A DNA stretch of 64,000 nt. It comes from Azospirillum lipoferum 4B (GTDB lineage: Bacteria > Pseudomonadota > Alphaproteobacteria > Azospirillales > Azospirillaceae). Positions 52,184 to 60,484 of this stretch are shown here, piece by piece; position 1 is the stretch's first letter; each line of letters opens with the position of its first letter. Below the pieces are notes generated by a model that worked only from the letters and a program-made list of their open reading frames with translations, searched no databases and was not told where the DNA came from. Made by a program: the position numbers and the translations under genes. The stretch lies in assembly GCF_000283655.1 (NCBI RefSeq), contig NC_016588.1:62001-126000 (forward strand), read 5' to 3'.

Positions 52184-53479
52184 GTGCCCAATCTGTACCT
52201 GCATGACGATCGTCCACCGGAGGTCGCCGCCAGCTTCTCCGGCCTGCCGAATCCATGGGCCGCCGTGCAGACCTACGATGTCTTTCCCGCTGGCGAGGTC
52301 ACGCCGGCGTTGCGCGATGCATACCGCCGCTATGGCATCGTCAAGCTGACCAATGTCCTCTCGCGGGAGGAAAACGCCTGCTACCGCGGGATCGCCCAAA
52401 CCTTGAGCGGGATCGAGGATCGCGATTTCCCCGAGATCGCGGCAGGGCGACGCGCCAATTACGTCAAACCCGGCATCGTCGGCCATGTACCGGAACTTTG
52501 GCCGCTTGTCGACCATCCCCGCATCCGCCCCGCCTTGGACACGATCTTCGAGCGACCCTTCGGCCTGATCAACAGCTCCGTCGGCGTGAACTTTGCCGCC
52601 TCCGGTCTGCATCGCGACGGCGACTATTTCGGTATGGACGATCGGCCCCACAATCTGATCGACGATCCGGAGAACACGAATACCCAGGTCATTCTGTCCT
52701 TCAGCCCACCGGGGCGGCAGGCTGCCCGGCTCGGCATCATTCCATTCACCCACCAGAAATCGATCTACGACAGGATGGCGGCTGAGATCGGCCTGGATGT
52801 GCCGTTCGAATATTATGCCACCCATGGCGCGGTGAAGAACCGGGCATTGGCGACAGGGGACTTGCGTCCGTTGTACGAGATCGAACGCTATGCGGTGTTC
52901 ATCGACATCCATCCAGGAGAGGCGCTGCTGTTCGACGGCCGCCTGCTGCATTACGGCGAGCTGATGAGTGGACCGAAGTGCATCAGCATCCTCAGCTATT
53001 CGACCGAGGATGACATCCAGCTCGAACGCATTCACCGGCTCCTGCGGCGGCATGCCGACGGCGGCGACGGGGATTTCCCGCCCCCCTTCCGCAGTTACCT
53101 GAAAGAGCACGGCCTGTTCTGGCCGCGTATGGAGGAAACGATCGAAGCGGCCCTGCGCGGCCGGCTGGAGCGGCTGGAGGATCTCCGGCGCGATGCCCCG
53201 ATCTTCATCTATGGCGCCGGTTCCTCGGGCACCCGGCTGCAGGAGAGGTTGGCCGCCCTGAACCTGCCTGCGGTGAGCGGCTTCATCGATACCGAACGGT
53301 CGGGAAGCTTCAACGGCCTACCGCTTCATGCCGTGGCGGACTATGCGGCCCTGCATGATCCGGCACACCAGATTCTGATCGCCTCGCAATATTATGATGC
53401 CATCGAGAAGACCCTGATTCGCCACGGCATCAGGTCCTTCCATACCGTCTTCCACCTGATGCAGCGTCAGGTGGACTGA
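52184..53479 (+). CDS. 2-oxoglutarate/Fe(II) oxygenase fused to a YGAG Rossmann-like module
   Basis: 431 residues from GTG 52184 with GGAGGA seven bases upstream. Residues 30-275 match the phytanoyl-CoA dioxygenase fold: H143-x-D145 in GLHRDGDYF and the distal His256 in GRLLHYGE are the iron ligands. Residues 338-430 are a separate module starting PIFIYGAGSSGTRLQERLAA and continuing VSGFIDTERSGSFNGLPLH and HQILIASQYYDAIEKTLI. The same module occurs at 45779-46186 and at the end of the GT2 protein. Predicted to hydroxylate or desaturate a sugar or lipid-linked sugar. The 3' end overlaps the convergent aminotransferase gene by 13 bases. Confidence 0.75.
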   Translation: MPNLYLHDDRPPEVAASFSGLPNPWAAVQTYDVFPAGEVTPALRDAYRRYGIVKLTNVLSREENACYRGIAQTLSGIEDRDFPEIAAGRRANYVKPGIVGHVPELWPLVDHPRIRPALDTIFERPFGLINSSVGVNFAASGLHRDGDYFGMDDRPHNLIDDPENTNTQVILSFSPPGRQAARLGIIPFTHQKSIYDRMAAEIGLDVPFEYYATHGAVKNRALATGDLRPLYEIERYAVFIDIHPGEALLFDGRLLHYGELMSGPKCISILSYSTEDDIQLERIHRLLRRHADGGDGDFPPPFRSYLKEHGLFWPRMEETIEAALRGRLERLEDLRRDAPIFIYGAGSSGTRLQERLAALNLPAVSGFIDTERSGSFNGLPLHAVADYAALHDPAHQILIASQYYDAIEKTLIRHGIRSFHTVFHLMQRQVD

Positions 53480-54636
53480 AAAGCCTGGAGAAGGGCGGCA
53501 ATCACCCGGTCCTGCTCGGCGTCCGTCAGCCCGGCCGAGCAGGGAAGGGTGAGCACGCGGAGCCACAGCTCTTCACAGACCGGCATTTCCGTGCACGGCG
53601 CATTGCGATAGGGAGCCTGGAGATGGACAGGCTTCCAGAAAGGCCGGCTGTCGATTCCCAGTTCCCGCAACCTGCTGCGCAAGACGGCCTCCCTTCCCTC
53701 CCACGTCGGGGAACGCAGGACGATCCCGGAGAACCAGCAGGCGCCTTCGACCCAAGGCGGGGCGGGAAAGGGCTCCACTCCCTCCAGACCGGCAAAGGCT
53801 TGGTCGTAGCGGTGGCGAATGCGCCGCTTCGCGGCAACCAGACTTTCCCAACGCTCCATCTGGGCGCATCCGACAGCGGCCTGGAGATTGGTCATCCGGT
53901 AATTGAATCCGGGCCGGTCGTGGTCGTAGTCCTGGCCGACGCGGGCCGTGGAGGACAGATGGCGCACCAGCGCCAGAAGCTCCGGATCATCGCCGACCAC
54001 CGCGCCGCCGGCCCCGGCGGTGACGGTCTTGTTGCCATTGAAGGACAGGACGGACAGGTCGGCACCGAGAGCCCCCGGCGGCTTCCCGCGGCAGGTGGCA
54101 CCAAGGGCCGCGGCGGAGTCGGCGACGACGGGCAAACCGTAACGTCGGGCGACCGGGACAATGGCGTGCATGTCCGCCGGCAGGCCAAGCGTATGGACCG
54201 GCATCACCGCGGCAATCCGGCGGCCGCTGGGGCGATGGAACAGCCCTTCCGGCCGACGCTCCGTGTCCGCGGCAAGGCGGCGTTCCAGCAACTCCGGATC
54301 GAGGGTCCAGCTTTCCTGCGTGACGTCGAACAGCCAGGGCTGCGCACCGCATTGGGCGATCGCATTGGCGCTTGCGATGAAGGTCAGGGACGGCAGGACC
54401 ACCAGATCATTTTGCCCGACCCCCAGCGCGGTCAGCGCGACATGCAGACCGGCTGTTCCGCTGCAGGTCGCCACCGCGCCACGGCTCCCGATCGCTGCGG
54501 CGACCTGCTCCTCGAAGCGTGGAACGAAAGGTCCGACGGTCGAAACGAAGGTGCTGGCGATGCACGCGCGCAGATACTCCTCCTCACGCCCGGAAAGATC
54601 GGGAACGGCAAGAGGAATCAGAGGCTCGGTCGTCAT
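53467..54636 (-). CDS. legC-like: DegT/DnrJ-type aminotransferase (LegC-like)
   Basis: 389 residues from ATG 54636, overlapping the GT2 stop (ATGA). The PLP lysine is K203 in LSFNGNKTVTAGAGGAVV, with cofactor Asp173 in VVADSAAALGATC. The C-terminus (DSRPFWKPVHLQAPY) is typical of LegC-type enzymes. It should convert UDP-4-keto-6-deoxy-GlcNAc to the 4-amino sugar, the second step of the predicted pathway. The usual next step, N-acetylation by a LegH enzyme, has no gene here; a formyltransferase is encoded nearby. Confidence 0.88.
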   Translation of the reverse strand: MTTEPLIPLAVPDLSGREEEYLRACIASTFVSTVGPFVPRFEEQVAAAIGSRGAVATCSGTAGLHVALTALGVGQNDLVVLPSLTFIASANAIAQCGAQPWLFDVTQESWTLDPELLERRLAADTERRPEGLFHRPSGRRIAAVMPVHTLGLPADMHAIVPVARRYGLPVVADSAAALGATCRGKPPGALGADLSVLSFNGNKTVTAGAGGAVVGDDPELLALVRHLSSTARVGQDYDHDRPGFNYRMTNLQAAVGCAQMERWESLVAAKRRIRHRYDQAFAGLEGVEPFPAPPWVEGACWFSGIVLRSPTWEGREAVLRSRLRELGIDSRPFWKPVHLQAPYRNAPCTEMPVCEELWLRVLTLPCSAGLTDAEQDRVIAALLQAFQST

Positions 54637-55934
54637 GGAAGCATGGCCCGGAAATAGGCGACACGGTAATTGGTGATGCCGGCCTCGTCGAGGCCGCGCC
54701 GGATCTCGCCATGCATGCAGGATGCGATCAGCACCAAGTCATCTGGCCGGTGAACGGCGCGATAGTCCTGAAGGGTCAGGCACGGGCGCCCCTCGACCGT
54801 TCCGCCATGGAAGCTGTCGATGTATCCCGCGACCGGCAGGCCCAATCCGTCGAGACGGGCAGCCAGAGCGCGGCCGGCGTTACCGGCTCCGTAGATATGA
54901 ATCGGCTGGCTCGCATCCAGTTCGGTGAAATCGTCGAGAATGGCCGCATCCAAGCCGCATTTCTCGTGTTTCCAGGCCAGCTGCGCCATCGCCGCGATGT
55001 CGCGGAGCGCGCCGCCGCCCCAGTCGGGCCAGCAGGACGCCTCCATTTCAATGCGCATCAGGTCGCGATGAAAAACCCCTGGCTCCGCCATCTGGCGGAT
55101 CAGGTCGGCCTCATTGGCCAGATAGGCTTCGATACAACGAACCGTGTGCCGCCTTCCGTCTCCACGCTCCATTCCCGCGGTCTCCTGCAGGATGTCGGCG
55201 CAGATGTCGAGAAATTGCTCGTATTGCTGCGGGTCGGCGCCATCCTCGTGAAGCTGCCTCAGGTTGGGATAGCCGGTCCCCAGGCTGCGGCTCCAGGAAT
55301 CGAGAATGTCCTGGCGTGCTTGGTAGAAGATCGGCAGGGTCCGGTGCCGCCCCCCCGCCGTCACGGACAGGCCGACCACGAATTCCATCAGTTCACTGTT
55401 GTGCAGGCGGCCATCCATCAGGCCGTAAGCCCGCCGAAGCAAGGGGGTTCGCTGCACCGCGTACATCTGATGCATGTAGTTGGACATCAGGTGGAGCTGA
55501 CGGTCCCGGGGATCGTCCTGTGCGACCTGCCAGTCATGACGCGCCCAGTAGGCGCGCAGGCCCCACACCCGGTTGGGGCTGCGCAGGAAGAACAGGAAGT
55601 GGCCATGGACCGAACTGTGGCCGGGATGGGCGTCCAGGAACGCCACGCACTCGGCCAAGGCGTCCAGACGGATCATGTCGTCATCGGCGCTCAACACGAC
55701 ATAGGGCGTGTCGACGGTCAACAGGCACTCGTGCAGCTTCGTTGCGAAGGGAACGCCGGGCCGATGGCGGTAGTCGACGCTAGGATAAGCGGCGGCCTCG
55801 AAGACGATGGGATCGGCACTGGAATCCACGACCACGCAGTGGTAGGGACCGTTCCCGTAATGCTCCAGCGTCCGCTGCAGGAAGGCGGGGCGGTTGTGGC
55901 TGGGAACCACGATGGTCAGGGACGCGGCCGTCAT
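54633..55934 (-). CDS. GT2-type glycosyltransferase with C-terminal YGAG module
   Basis: 433 residues from ATG 55934 (overlaps the downstream-encoded oxidoreductase stop by four bases). LTIVVPSHNRPAFLQRTLEH starts a GT-A fold, and YVVLSADDDMIRLDALAEC has the DxD-type metal site. The family with SADDD and NSELMEFVVGL-like segments is the TIGR00180-type GT2 group. Residues 342-433 carry the module QPIHIYGAGNAGRALAARLD, VAGYIDSFHGGTVEGRP and LVLIASCMHGEIRRGLDEAG, also found in two other cluster proteins. It may help bind or recognise a nucleotide-sugar. Cytoplasmic. Confidence 0.8.
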   Translation of the reverse strand: MTAASLTIVVPSHNRPAFLQRTLEHYGNGPYHCVVVDSSADPIVFEAAAYPSVDYRHRPGVPFATKLHECLLTVDTPYVVLSADDDMIRLDALAECVAFLDAHPGHSSVHGHFLFFLRSPNRVWGLRAYWARHDWQVAQDDPRDRQLHLMSNYMHQMYAVQRTPLLRRAYGLMDGRLHNSELMEFVVGLSVTAGGRHRTLPIFYQARQDILDSWSRSLGTGYPNLRQLHEDGADPQQYEQFLDICADILQETAGMERGDGRRHTVRCIEAYLANEADLIRQMAEPGVFHRDLMRIEMEASCWPDWGGGALRDIAAMAQLAWKHEKCGLDAAILDDFTELDASQPIHIYGAGNAGRALAARLDGLGLPVAGYIDSFHGGTVEGRPCLTLQDYRAVHRPDDLVLIASCMHGEIRRGLDEAGITNYRVAYFRAMLP

Positions 55935-56923
55935 CCGGCGACCTTGCCGGAACCGTCCCCGCCCAGGGTCTCATCGCCATAGATGGCGGCGATCAGCCGC
56001 ATGGTTGCCAGGGAGTCCTCCAGGGTTGGGAGGCCGTCGGACGGGCCGCCTACGGCCGCCTGGACCGCCAGTTCGGCCTGGCGGCGGAAACCGGGTTTGA
56101 AGGCTTGGTCCCAGGGGTGAAGCGGGGCGGGATTCAGCGTGCGTTCCCCGGCGTTCTGGAACACGGCCTTCTCGAGCGGGCGGACCTCCCAGCGGCGTTC
56201 CGGGGTGGTCACCGTGCAGGCCCAGGGGGCTGGCCCGTTCCACACCGCTTCGTAGAGCCCCAGGTCGCCGCTGGAGAACTCGATCCTGGCCAGCACGATG
56301 CCCGGACGCTCCGGATCCCATGGCTGGACAGGTGTGACCGATGTCACGGTCCCCCGACCGAAGACCGGCAGATAGTCGACCATATGGACGGCATTCGCGT
56401 ACATCCAGTTGCGCACCACCGGCTCCGGATGGCCGATGGCCGCCGCCTGCGCCATCGATTCCTGGTCCTGGACATGGATGAAGCGCGGTTCCGGCCGGGC
56501 ATCCAGATCCTCCAGCATGGCGCGGGTGCTGGACAGGTGGCGGCGGTTCAGCGCGACATGGACCCGGGATTCGGCGGCACGGGCAGCCTCGGCAATGCCG
56601 ATCGCATCCGCCAGATCGTAGCCGGCCGGCTTTTCCAGCAGGACCATCCATGGAAAGGCGAAGCAGGCCTTGGCGACGGCGGCCATCGACAGCTCGGTGA
56701 CGGTGACCACCACCAGATCCGCCTGGGTAGCCGCATGCAGGCTGGCGATGTCATCGCATACGGTCGCAATGCCGAACTCGGCGGCGAGAGCCTCTGCGCG
56801 CGAGCGGGTACGGCTGTGGATCCCTGCCAACACCACGCCAGGCACATCGGCAAAGGCGCGGATATGTTCGCGCGCCATGGAGCCGGCTCCGATCACAGCC
56901 ACCCGACACTGATTTTGCGGCAC
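55931..56923 (-). CDS. Gfo/Idh/MocA-family oxidoreductase
   Basis: 330 residues from GTG 56923, preceded by GAGAGGA. RVAVIGAGSMAREHIRAFAD is the cofactor loop and VLLEKPAGYDLADAIGIAE carries the EKP motif. The C-terminal substrate domain holds NWMYANAVHMVDYLPVFGRG, with the His/Asp pair of the family. It overlaps the GT2 gene by four bases and lies 67 bases from a second oxidoreductase of the same family, suggesting two related redox steps on one sugar. Confidence 0.83.
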   Translation of the reverse strand: MPQNQCRVAVIGAGSMAREHIRAFADVPGVVLAGIHSRTRSRAEALAAEFGIATVCDDIASLHAATQADLVVVTVTELSMAAVAKACFAFPWMVLLEKPAGYDLADAIGIAEAARAAESRVHVALNRRHLSSTRAMLEDLDARPEPRFIHVQDQESMAQAAAIGHPEPVVRNWMYANAVHMVDYLPVFGRGTVTSVTPVQPWDPERPGIVLARIEFSSGDLGLYEAVWNGPAPWACTVTTPERRWEVRPLEKAVFQNAGERTLNPAPLHPWDQAFKPGFRRQAELAVQAAVGGPSDGLPTLEDSLATMRLIAAIYGDETLGGDGSGKVAG

Positions 56924-56989
56924 AATTCCTCTCAGATTTTCAATGCTCTATAGGGAAAGGACCTTGCCGGATGAAGGCAAGCGCGACGA

Positions 56990-58006
56990 TTACGCCCAGC
57001 TGAACATGCGACTTCCCGGCAACGTCTCACGGTCCAGGTCGATCTCGCGCCCTCCCGCCTCGTGCGAGACCATGGCAGCCAGCAGGACACGCACCGCCAT
57101 GCGCCCCACTTCCCCGTCCGGGTAATCCTCTCCCTTCAGAAGTGCCTGCAGGACGGCCCGGGTCGGCTCCAGGGCATCCGCCGGCGGGATGGCGCTTTCC
57201 TCAACCAACGGGGAAGTGCCGTAGCGTGTGGTCGGCAGCTCCCTGTCCTGCGGTGCGCGGGTCGACAGCCGCATCCGGCCCGTCAGCTCGTCGACCTCCA
57301 ATCGTCCATTGCGCCCGGCATAGACGGCCATCATGCCGTGCCCCTGTTCGGTTCCGGCCTCGAGATAGAAACGACGCCCGGACGGCGTGGTCAGGCGCAT
57401 ACAGCCGCCCACGTCGGAAAACTCGGCACCACGCGGGTTCGGGACCACTTCGTCCGACAGCCAGGCGGCAACCCGGCACGGCGCCTCCCCGGTCATGAAG
57501 CGGAATGCTTCGACATAGTGGGAGCCGTTCATCGCCAGGCCGAAATTCCCGGCAATCACGGTCATGCTGGCCAGCCCGCCGAAAGCCGGCGTGCCGACGA
57601 TGTCGCGAGGGCGAGTGTACTGCTCCATGAAACGCATCTGGTGATTGACGGCCAGCCGCACACCTGCATCACTGCAGCGGTCGATCATCAGGTTGCAGTC
57701 GTCAAGCGACACCGCCATCGGCTTCTCGCACAGGATCATGCGGGCGCCTGCCTCAACGGCGGCGCAGGTCAGCCGGGCGTGGGCGGGAGCCGTGGAGGCG
57801 ACCACGACGCAATCCGGTCGCGTGCGGGCCAGCATGGCCTCGGCATCCTCGAACAACGTCTCATCGGCAAGCCCGAACTGGGCTTTCGCCACGGTGCGCG
57901 CGTCGGTTCGCGGATCGGCTGCGCCGACCACCTCCAGCCCCAGTTCGCGTGCAACCGCAACATGACGAAGCCCCATCCGGCCCAGACCGATGATCGCAGC
58001 CTTCAC
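56990..58006 (-). CDS. Gfo/Idh/MocA-family oxidoreductase
   Basis: 338 residues from GTG 58006, with AGGGGAG eight bases upstream (a TTG at 58012 is possible). KAAIIGLGRMGLRHVAVARE is the cofactor loop, ILCEKPMAVSLDDCNLMIDR has the EKP motif, and AMNGSHYVEAFRFMTGEA the catalytic His region. The substrate domain is longer than that of the neighbouring paralogue. It is one of three members of this family in the cluster. Its gene begins 56 bases after the formyltransferase stop. Substrate unknown. Confidence 0.85.
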   Translation of the reverse strand: MKAAIIGLGRMGLRHVAVARELGLEVVGAADPRTDARTVAKAQFGLADETLFEDAEAMLARTRPDCVVVASTAPAHARLTCAAVEAGARMILCEKPMAVSLDDCNLMIDRCSDAGVRLAVNHQMRFMEQYTRPRDIVGTPAFGGLASMTVIAGNFGLAMNGSHYVEAFRFMTGEAPCRVAAWLSDEVVPNPRGAEFSDVGGCMRLTTPSGRRFYLEAGTEQGHGMMAVYAGRNGRLEVDELTGRMRLSTRAPQDRELPTTRYGTSPLVEESAIPPADALEPTRAVLQALLKGEDYPDGEVGRMAVRVLLAAMVSHEAGGREIDLDRETLPGSRMFSWA

Positions 58007-58061
58007 AACCAAGGCTCCCCTTTCAAATGGATGCGTGCGGCAAGGTAACCCTCTCTTCGGG

Positions 58062-58754
58062 TTACGCCAAGGGGCGGCGTTGCGGGACCGGAGCGGTGAA
58101 GGGAATGCCGCCCAGTTCCAGCACCGCTCCCGGATAGCCCGGATAGCTGGTGGCGCGGACGCGGCGGCGGATTTCCTCCACCGATGCGTCCGGAGCGATC
58201 CGGCACAGCATGTTCAACTCCCGGCGGGTGAAAGGCCGGCGGGTCCAGGACCGCGTCGCAGCCGGCAAGGGAGCCCCGGTCGCCAGCCGGCCCGCCACTT
58301 CGTGAAACATGTCCAGCATCGTCACCATGGTGCGCAGCTTCAGTGACTCCACGCTGTCCTGCGGCAGGACCGGGAACAGCCGCTCGGCAACGACCGACCC
58401 GGTGTCCACCCGCGGCGCCATATGATGGCACACCGCCCCATACGTGACAGCCTCCTCGTACAGCGCGAAGTTGTAGCAGCCGATTCCCGGATAGTCGCAG
58501 GATCCGGGGTGAAAGTTGAGCGCCAGGGATGCGTGCTCAAGCACCGCCGCGGGAACGATCCAGGGGGACAGAAAGGACAGGACCACCAGCCGTCTCGACA
58601 GGGCCGCCGGCTCCGACAGGCAAGCGGGCAGGGGATCGCCGACGGTGCCGGCCTCGGAGCGCAGCCGGTCCCCGAACAGGACATGGGCCAAGCTCGCCGC
58701 CTGTTCGCTCCAGAGATCGCGTTTGCACAACAGAACGAAGAGGGTGTCGTCCAT
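58062..58754 (-). CDS. Sugar N-formyltransferase
   Basis: 230 residues, ATG 58754. The formyltransferase triad is present: N80 and H82 in LALNFHPGSCDYPGIG and D117 in PRVDTGSVVAER. RELNMLCRI is the typical later segment. The length and short N-terminus fit sugar N-formyltransferases that use N10-formyltetrahydrofolate on an amino sugar, such as VioF or WlaRD, rather than Met-tRNA formyltransferase. It lies six bases downstream of the NeuB-like gene on the same strand. With no LegH gene in the cluster, I infer that it formylates the 4-amino group made by the LegC-like enzyme, or a later amino sugar. Confidence 0.82.
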   Translation of the reverse strand: MDDTLFVLLCKRDLWSEQAASLAHVLFGDRLRSEAGTVGDPLPACLSEPAALSRRLVVLSFLSPWIVPAAVLEHASLALNFHPGSCDYPGIGCYNFALYEEAVTYGAVCHHMAPRVDTGSVVAERLFPVLPQDSVESLKLRTMVTMLDMFHEVAGRLATGAPLPAATRSWTRRPFTRRELNMLCRIAPDASVEEIRRRVRATSYPGYPGAVLELGGIPFTAPVPQRRPLA

Positions 58755-58759
58755 CCCGG

Positions 58760-59812
58760 CTACTCCAGCATGTCCATCGCCAGCAATGTTCCGGCTGGGA
58801 TGTCCTGTCGTGTCCGACGGCCGAGCACCCGGTCGAGGTCGGCAGGCGGCAAACCGGTCCCCGGTCGCAGGGCGATCAGGTGGCTGCGTTCCAGCACGGT
58901 GCCGGCGGCCAGTGAAATGGCGGCGGTCAGGCTCTTGCGCGCGATGGCACGGGTGTCCCGTTCGCTGTCCATGCAGCGCTTGCGCCCGTCGCCGAGGGCG
59001 CTTTCGACGGATCGGATCGCGCGCACCATCGCGGACAATTCATCCGGCGTCAGCGACGCCGCATGGTCCGGTCCCGGCAACGACCGGTCCAGCGTGAAAT
59101 GCTTCTCGACGACCGCAGCCCCCAAGGCCACGGCGGCGGTGGCGATGGCGATGCCCTCGGTATGGTCGGAATAGCCGACCGGACGGTCGAAAGCCGCTTC
59201 CAGCGTGGCCATCGCCCGCAGGTTGGTTTCAGCCGGGTCGGCGGGATAGTTGCTCAGGCAGTGGAGCAGAACGACATCCGCTGCCCCTGCCCGTTCGATC
59301 GTCTCCAGGGCCACTGCGACCTCGGCCAGATCCGCCATACCAGTGGACAGGATCAACGGCAGCTTCAGTCGTGCACAATGATCCAGGAAGGGCAGGTTAA
59401 CCAGTTCACCGGATGGAATCTTCAGGGCAGGAACACCGATGTCCGCCAGAAAATCAGCGGATTCTTCGTCGAAGGGAGAGGACAGGAAGAGAATGCCGGC
59501 CTCCCGGCAATGGGCCTGCAGCTCATGATGCGTTTCAGGGGACAACTCCAGACTGCGCAGCATGCCGTATTGGGGATCGTCCCGACCGGTGTTGACCTTC
59601 TGGTAGGACGCCTTCGGCGCGTCCGCCGTGACCAGCCGGTCGGCGACAAAGGTCTGGAACTTCACCGCATCGGCCCCGGCTTCGCAGGCGACATCGATGA
59701 GGCGGTGGGCCAAGGTGACGTTACCGTTGTGGTTGACCCCGGCCTCTGCGATGACAAAACATGGGCAGCCTGGGCCGATGTGGCGGGTGCCGATGGAAAC
59801 GGGGTTTGGCAT
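58760..59812 (-). CDS. legI/neuB-like: N-acylneuraminate/legionaminate synthase (NeuB/LegI)
   Basis: 350 residues, ATG 59812. FVIAEAGVNHNGN, VKFQTFVADRLVT, LKIPSGELVNLPFLDHCA, ILSTGMADLAEV, LLHCLSNYPA and GYSDHTEG form the TIM barrel with its metal-binding His residues. The last 60 residues (SLTAAISLAAGTVLERSHL, RPGTGLPPADLDRVLGRRT) are the SAF/antifreeze-like lid. It condenses phosphoenolpyruvate with a mannose-type amino sugar. Which sugar depends on the upstream enzymes; the cluster favours a 2,4-diamino-6-deoxymannose derivative. Confidence 0.9.
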   Translation of the reverse strand: MPNPVSIGTRHIGPGCPCFVIAEAGVNHNGNVTLAHRLIDVACEAGADAVKFQTFVADRLVTADAPKASYQKVNTGRDDPQYGMLRSLELSPETHHELQAHCREAGILFLSSPFDEESADFLADIGVPALKIPSGELVNLPFLDHCARLKLPLILSTGMADLAEVAVALETIERAGAADVVLLHCLSNYPADPAETNLRAMATLEAAFDRPVGYSDHTEGIAIATAAVALGAAVVEKHFTLDRSLPGPDHAASLTPDELSAMVRAIRSVESALGDGRKRCMDSERDTRAIARKSLTAAISLAAGTVLERSHLIALRPGTGLPPADLDRVLGRRTRQDIPAGTLLAMDMLE

Positions 59813-59815
59813 AGG

Positions 59816-60484
59816 TCATGATCCTTGTCCGGAAGATGCCGGGGTCTGCAAAACAGCCATCGTCTGCTCGACCATCGAGACATATTTCGTGATGAACAGG
59901 GCATCGACACGCAGCTGTGCCGTCTGCTCCAGCATCGGAGCCGTCAAGGCGGCGGCAAAGCGCAGGCCCCGCTCGAGGTCGGGACAGCGAACCGCAACCA
60001 CATCCATCACTCCGCTGGCCGGCATCCTTTCCGGCGGAGGACCGATCCTGGTCGGCACCCAGCCGGCAAGGCCGGGCATGGCCTCCTCGAGAACATCCAG
60101 GCCAAGCCTTCCGTGGGGAAAACGATACCTGCTGTCACCAAGCACCGCCCGCAGCGGCTGCCAGAGCGCAACGCTTGGGGAAAACCCTAGCAGTTCCAGC
60201 GCGTCCAACCCATCCTGCGCAACGGATCCGGCAGGAACCCCCAGCCACAGCACGGCTTTGACCGTCGGTTCGGCAGCAGCATCGCGCAGGGTGGAAAACG
60301 AGTGGGCACCAACCCCACAGACGGCCGGAGCCTCGCTGCCGCCTTTCCGCCAGCCACCCTGGGCCATGCCCTGCCACCAACTGTCGGGCATCGTACCGAG
60401 CAGCCGCAGCGGCATACTGCCGGAGCGCAGGGCCGGTAGCCGCAGAGCCGGCCCATCCCTCAGAAGGGGAAGCGTGTCATCCAT
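59816..60484 (-). CDS. Unrecognised protein of the nonulosonate cluster
   Basis: 222 residues from ATG 60484, overlapping the upstream gene's stop by eight bases and ending three bases before the NeuB-like start. It has alternating strands and helices (AVLWLGVPAGSVAQDGLDAL, VMDVVAVRCPDLERGLRFAA, RVDALFITKYVSMVEQTMAV) with no motif I know. Tight coupling on both sides implies a role in the same pathway or in coordination with the DUF115-like protein. Confidence 0.6.
   Translation of the reverse strand: MDDTLPLLRDGPALRLPALRSGSMPLRLLGTMPDSWWQGMAQGGWRKGGSEAPAVCGVGAHSFSTLRDAAAEPTVKAVLWLGVPAGSVAQDGLDALELLGFSPSVALWQPLRAVLGDSRYRFPHGRLGLDVLEEAMPGLAGWVPTRIGPPPERMPASGVMDVVAVRCPDLERGLRFAAALTAPMLEQTAQLRVDALFITKYVSMVEQTMAVLQTPASSGQGS

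Noticed and set aside
40216-59812. Synthesis of ordinary N-acetylneuraminic acid
   Set aside because: The 4,6-dehydratase and 4-aminotransferase are not needed for Neu5Ac and point to a 6-deoxy-diamino nonulosonic acid.
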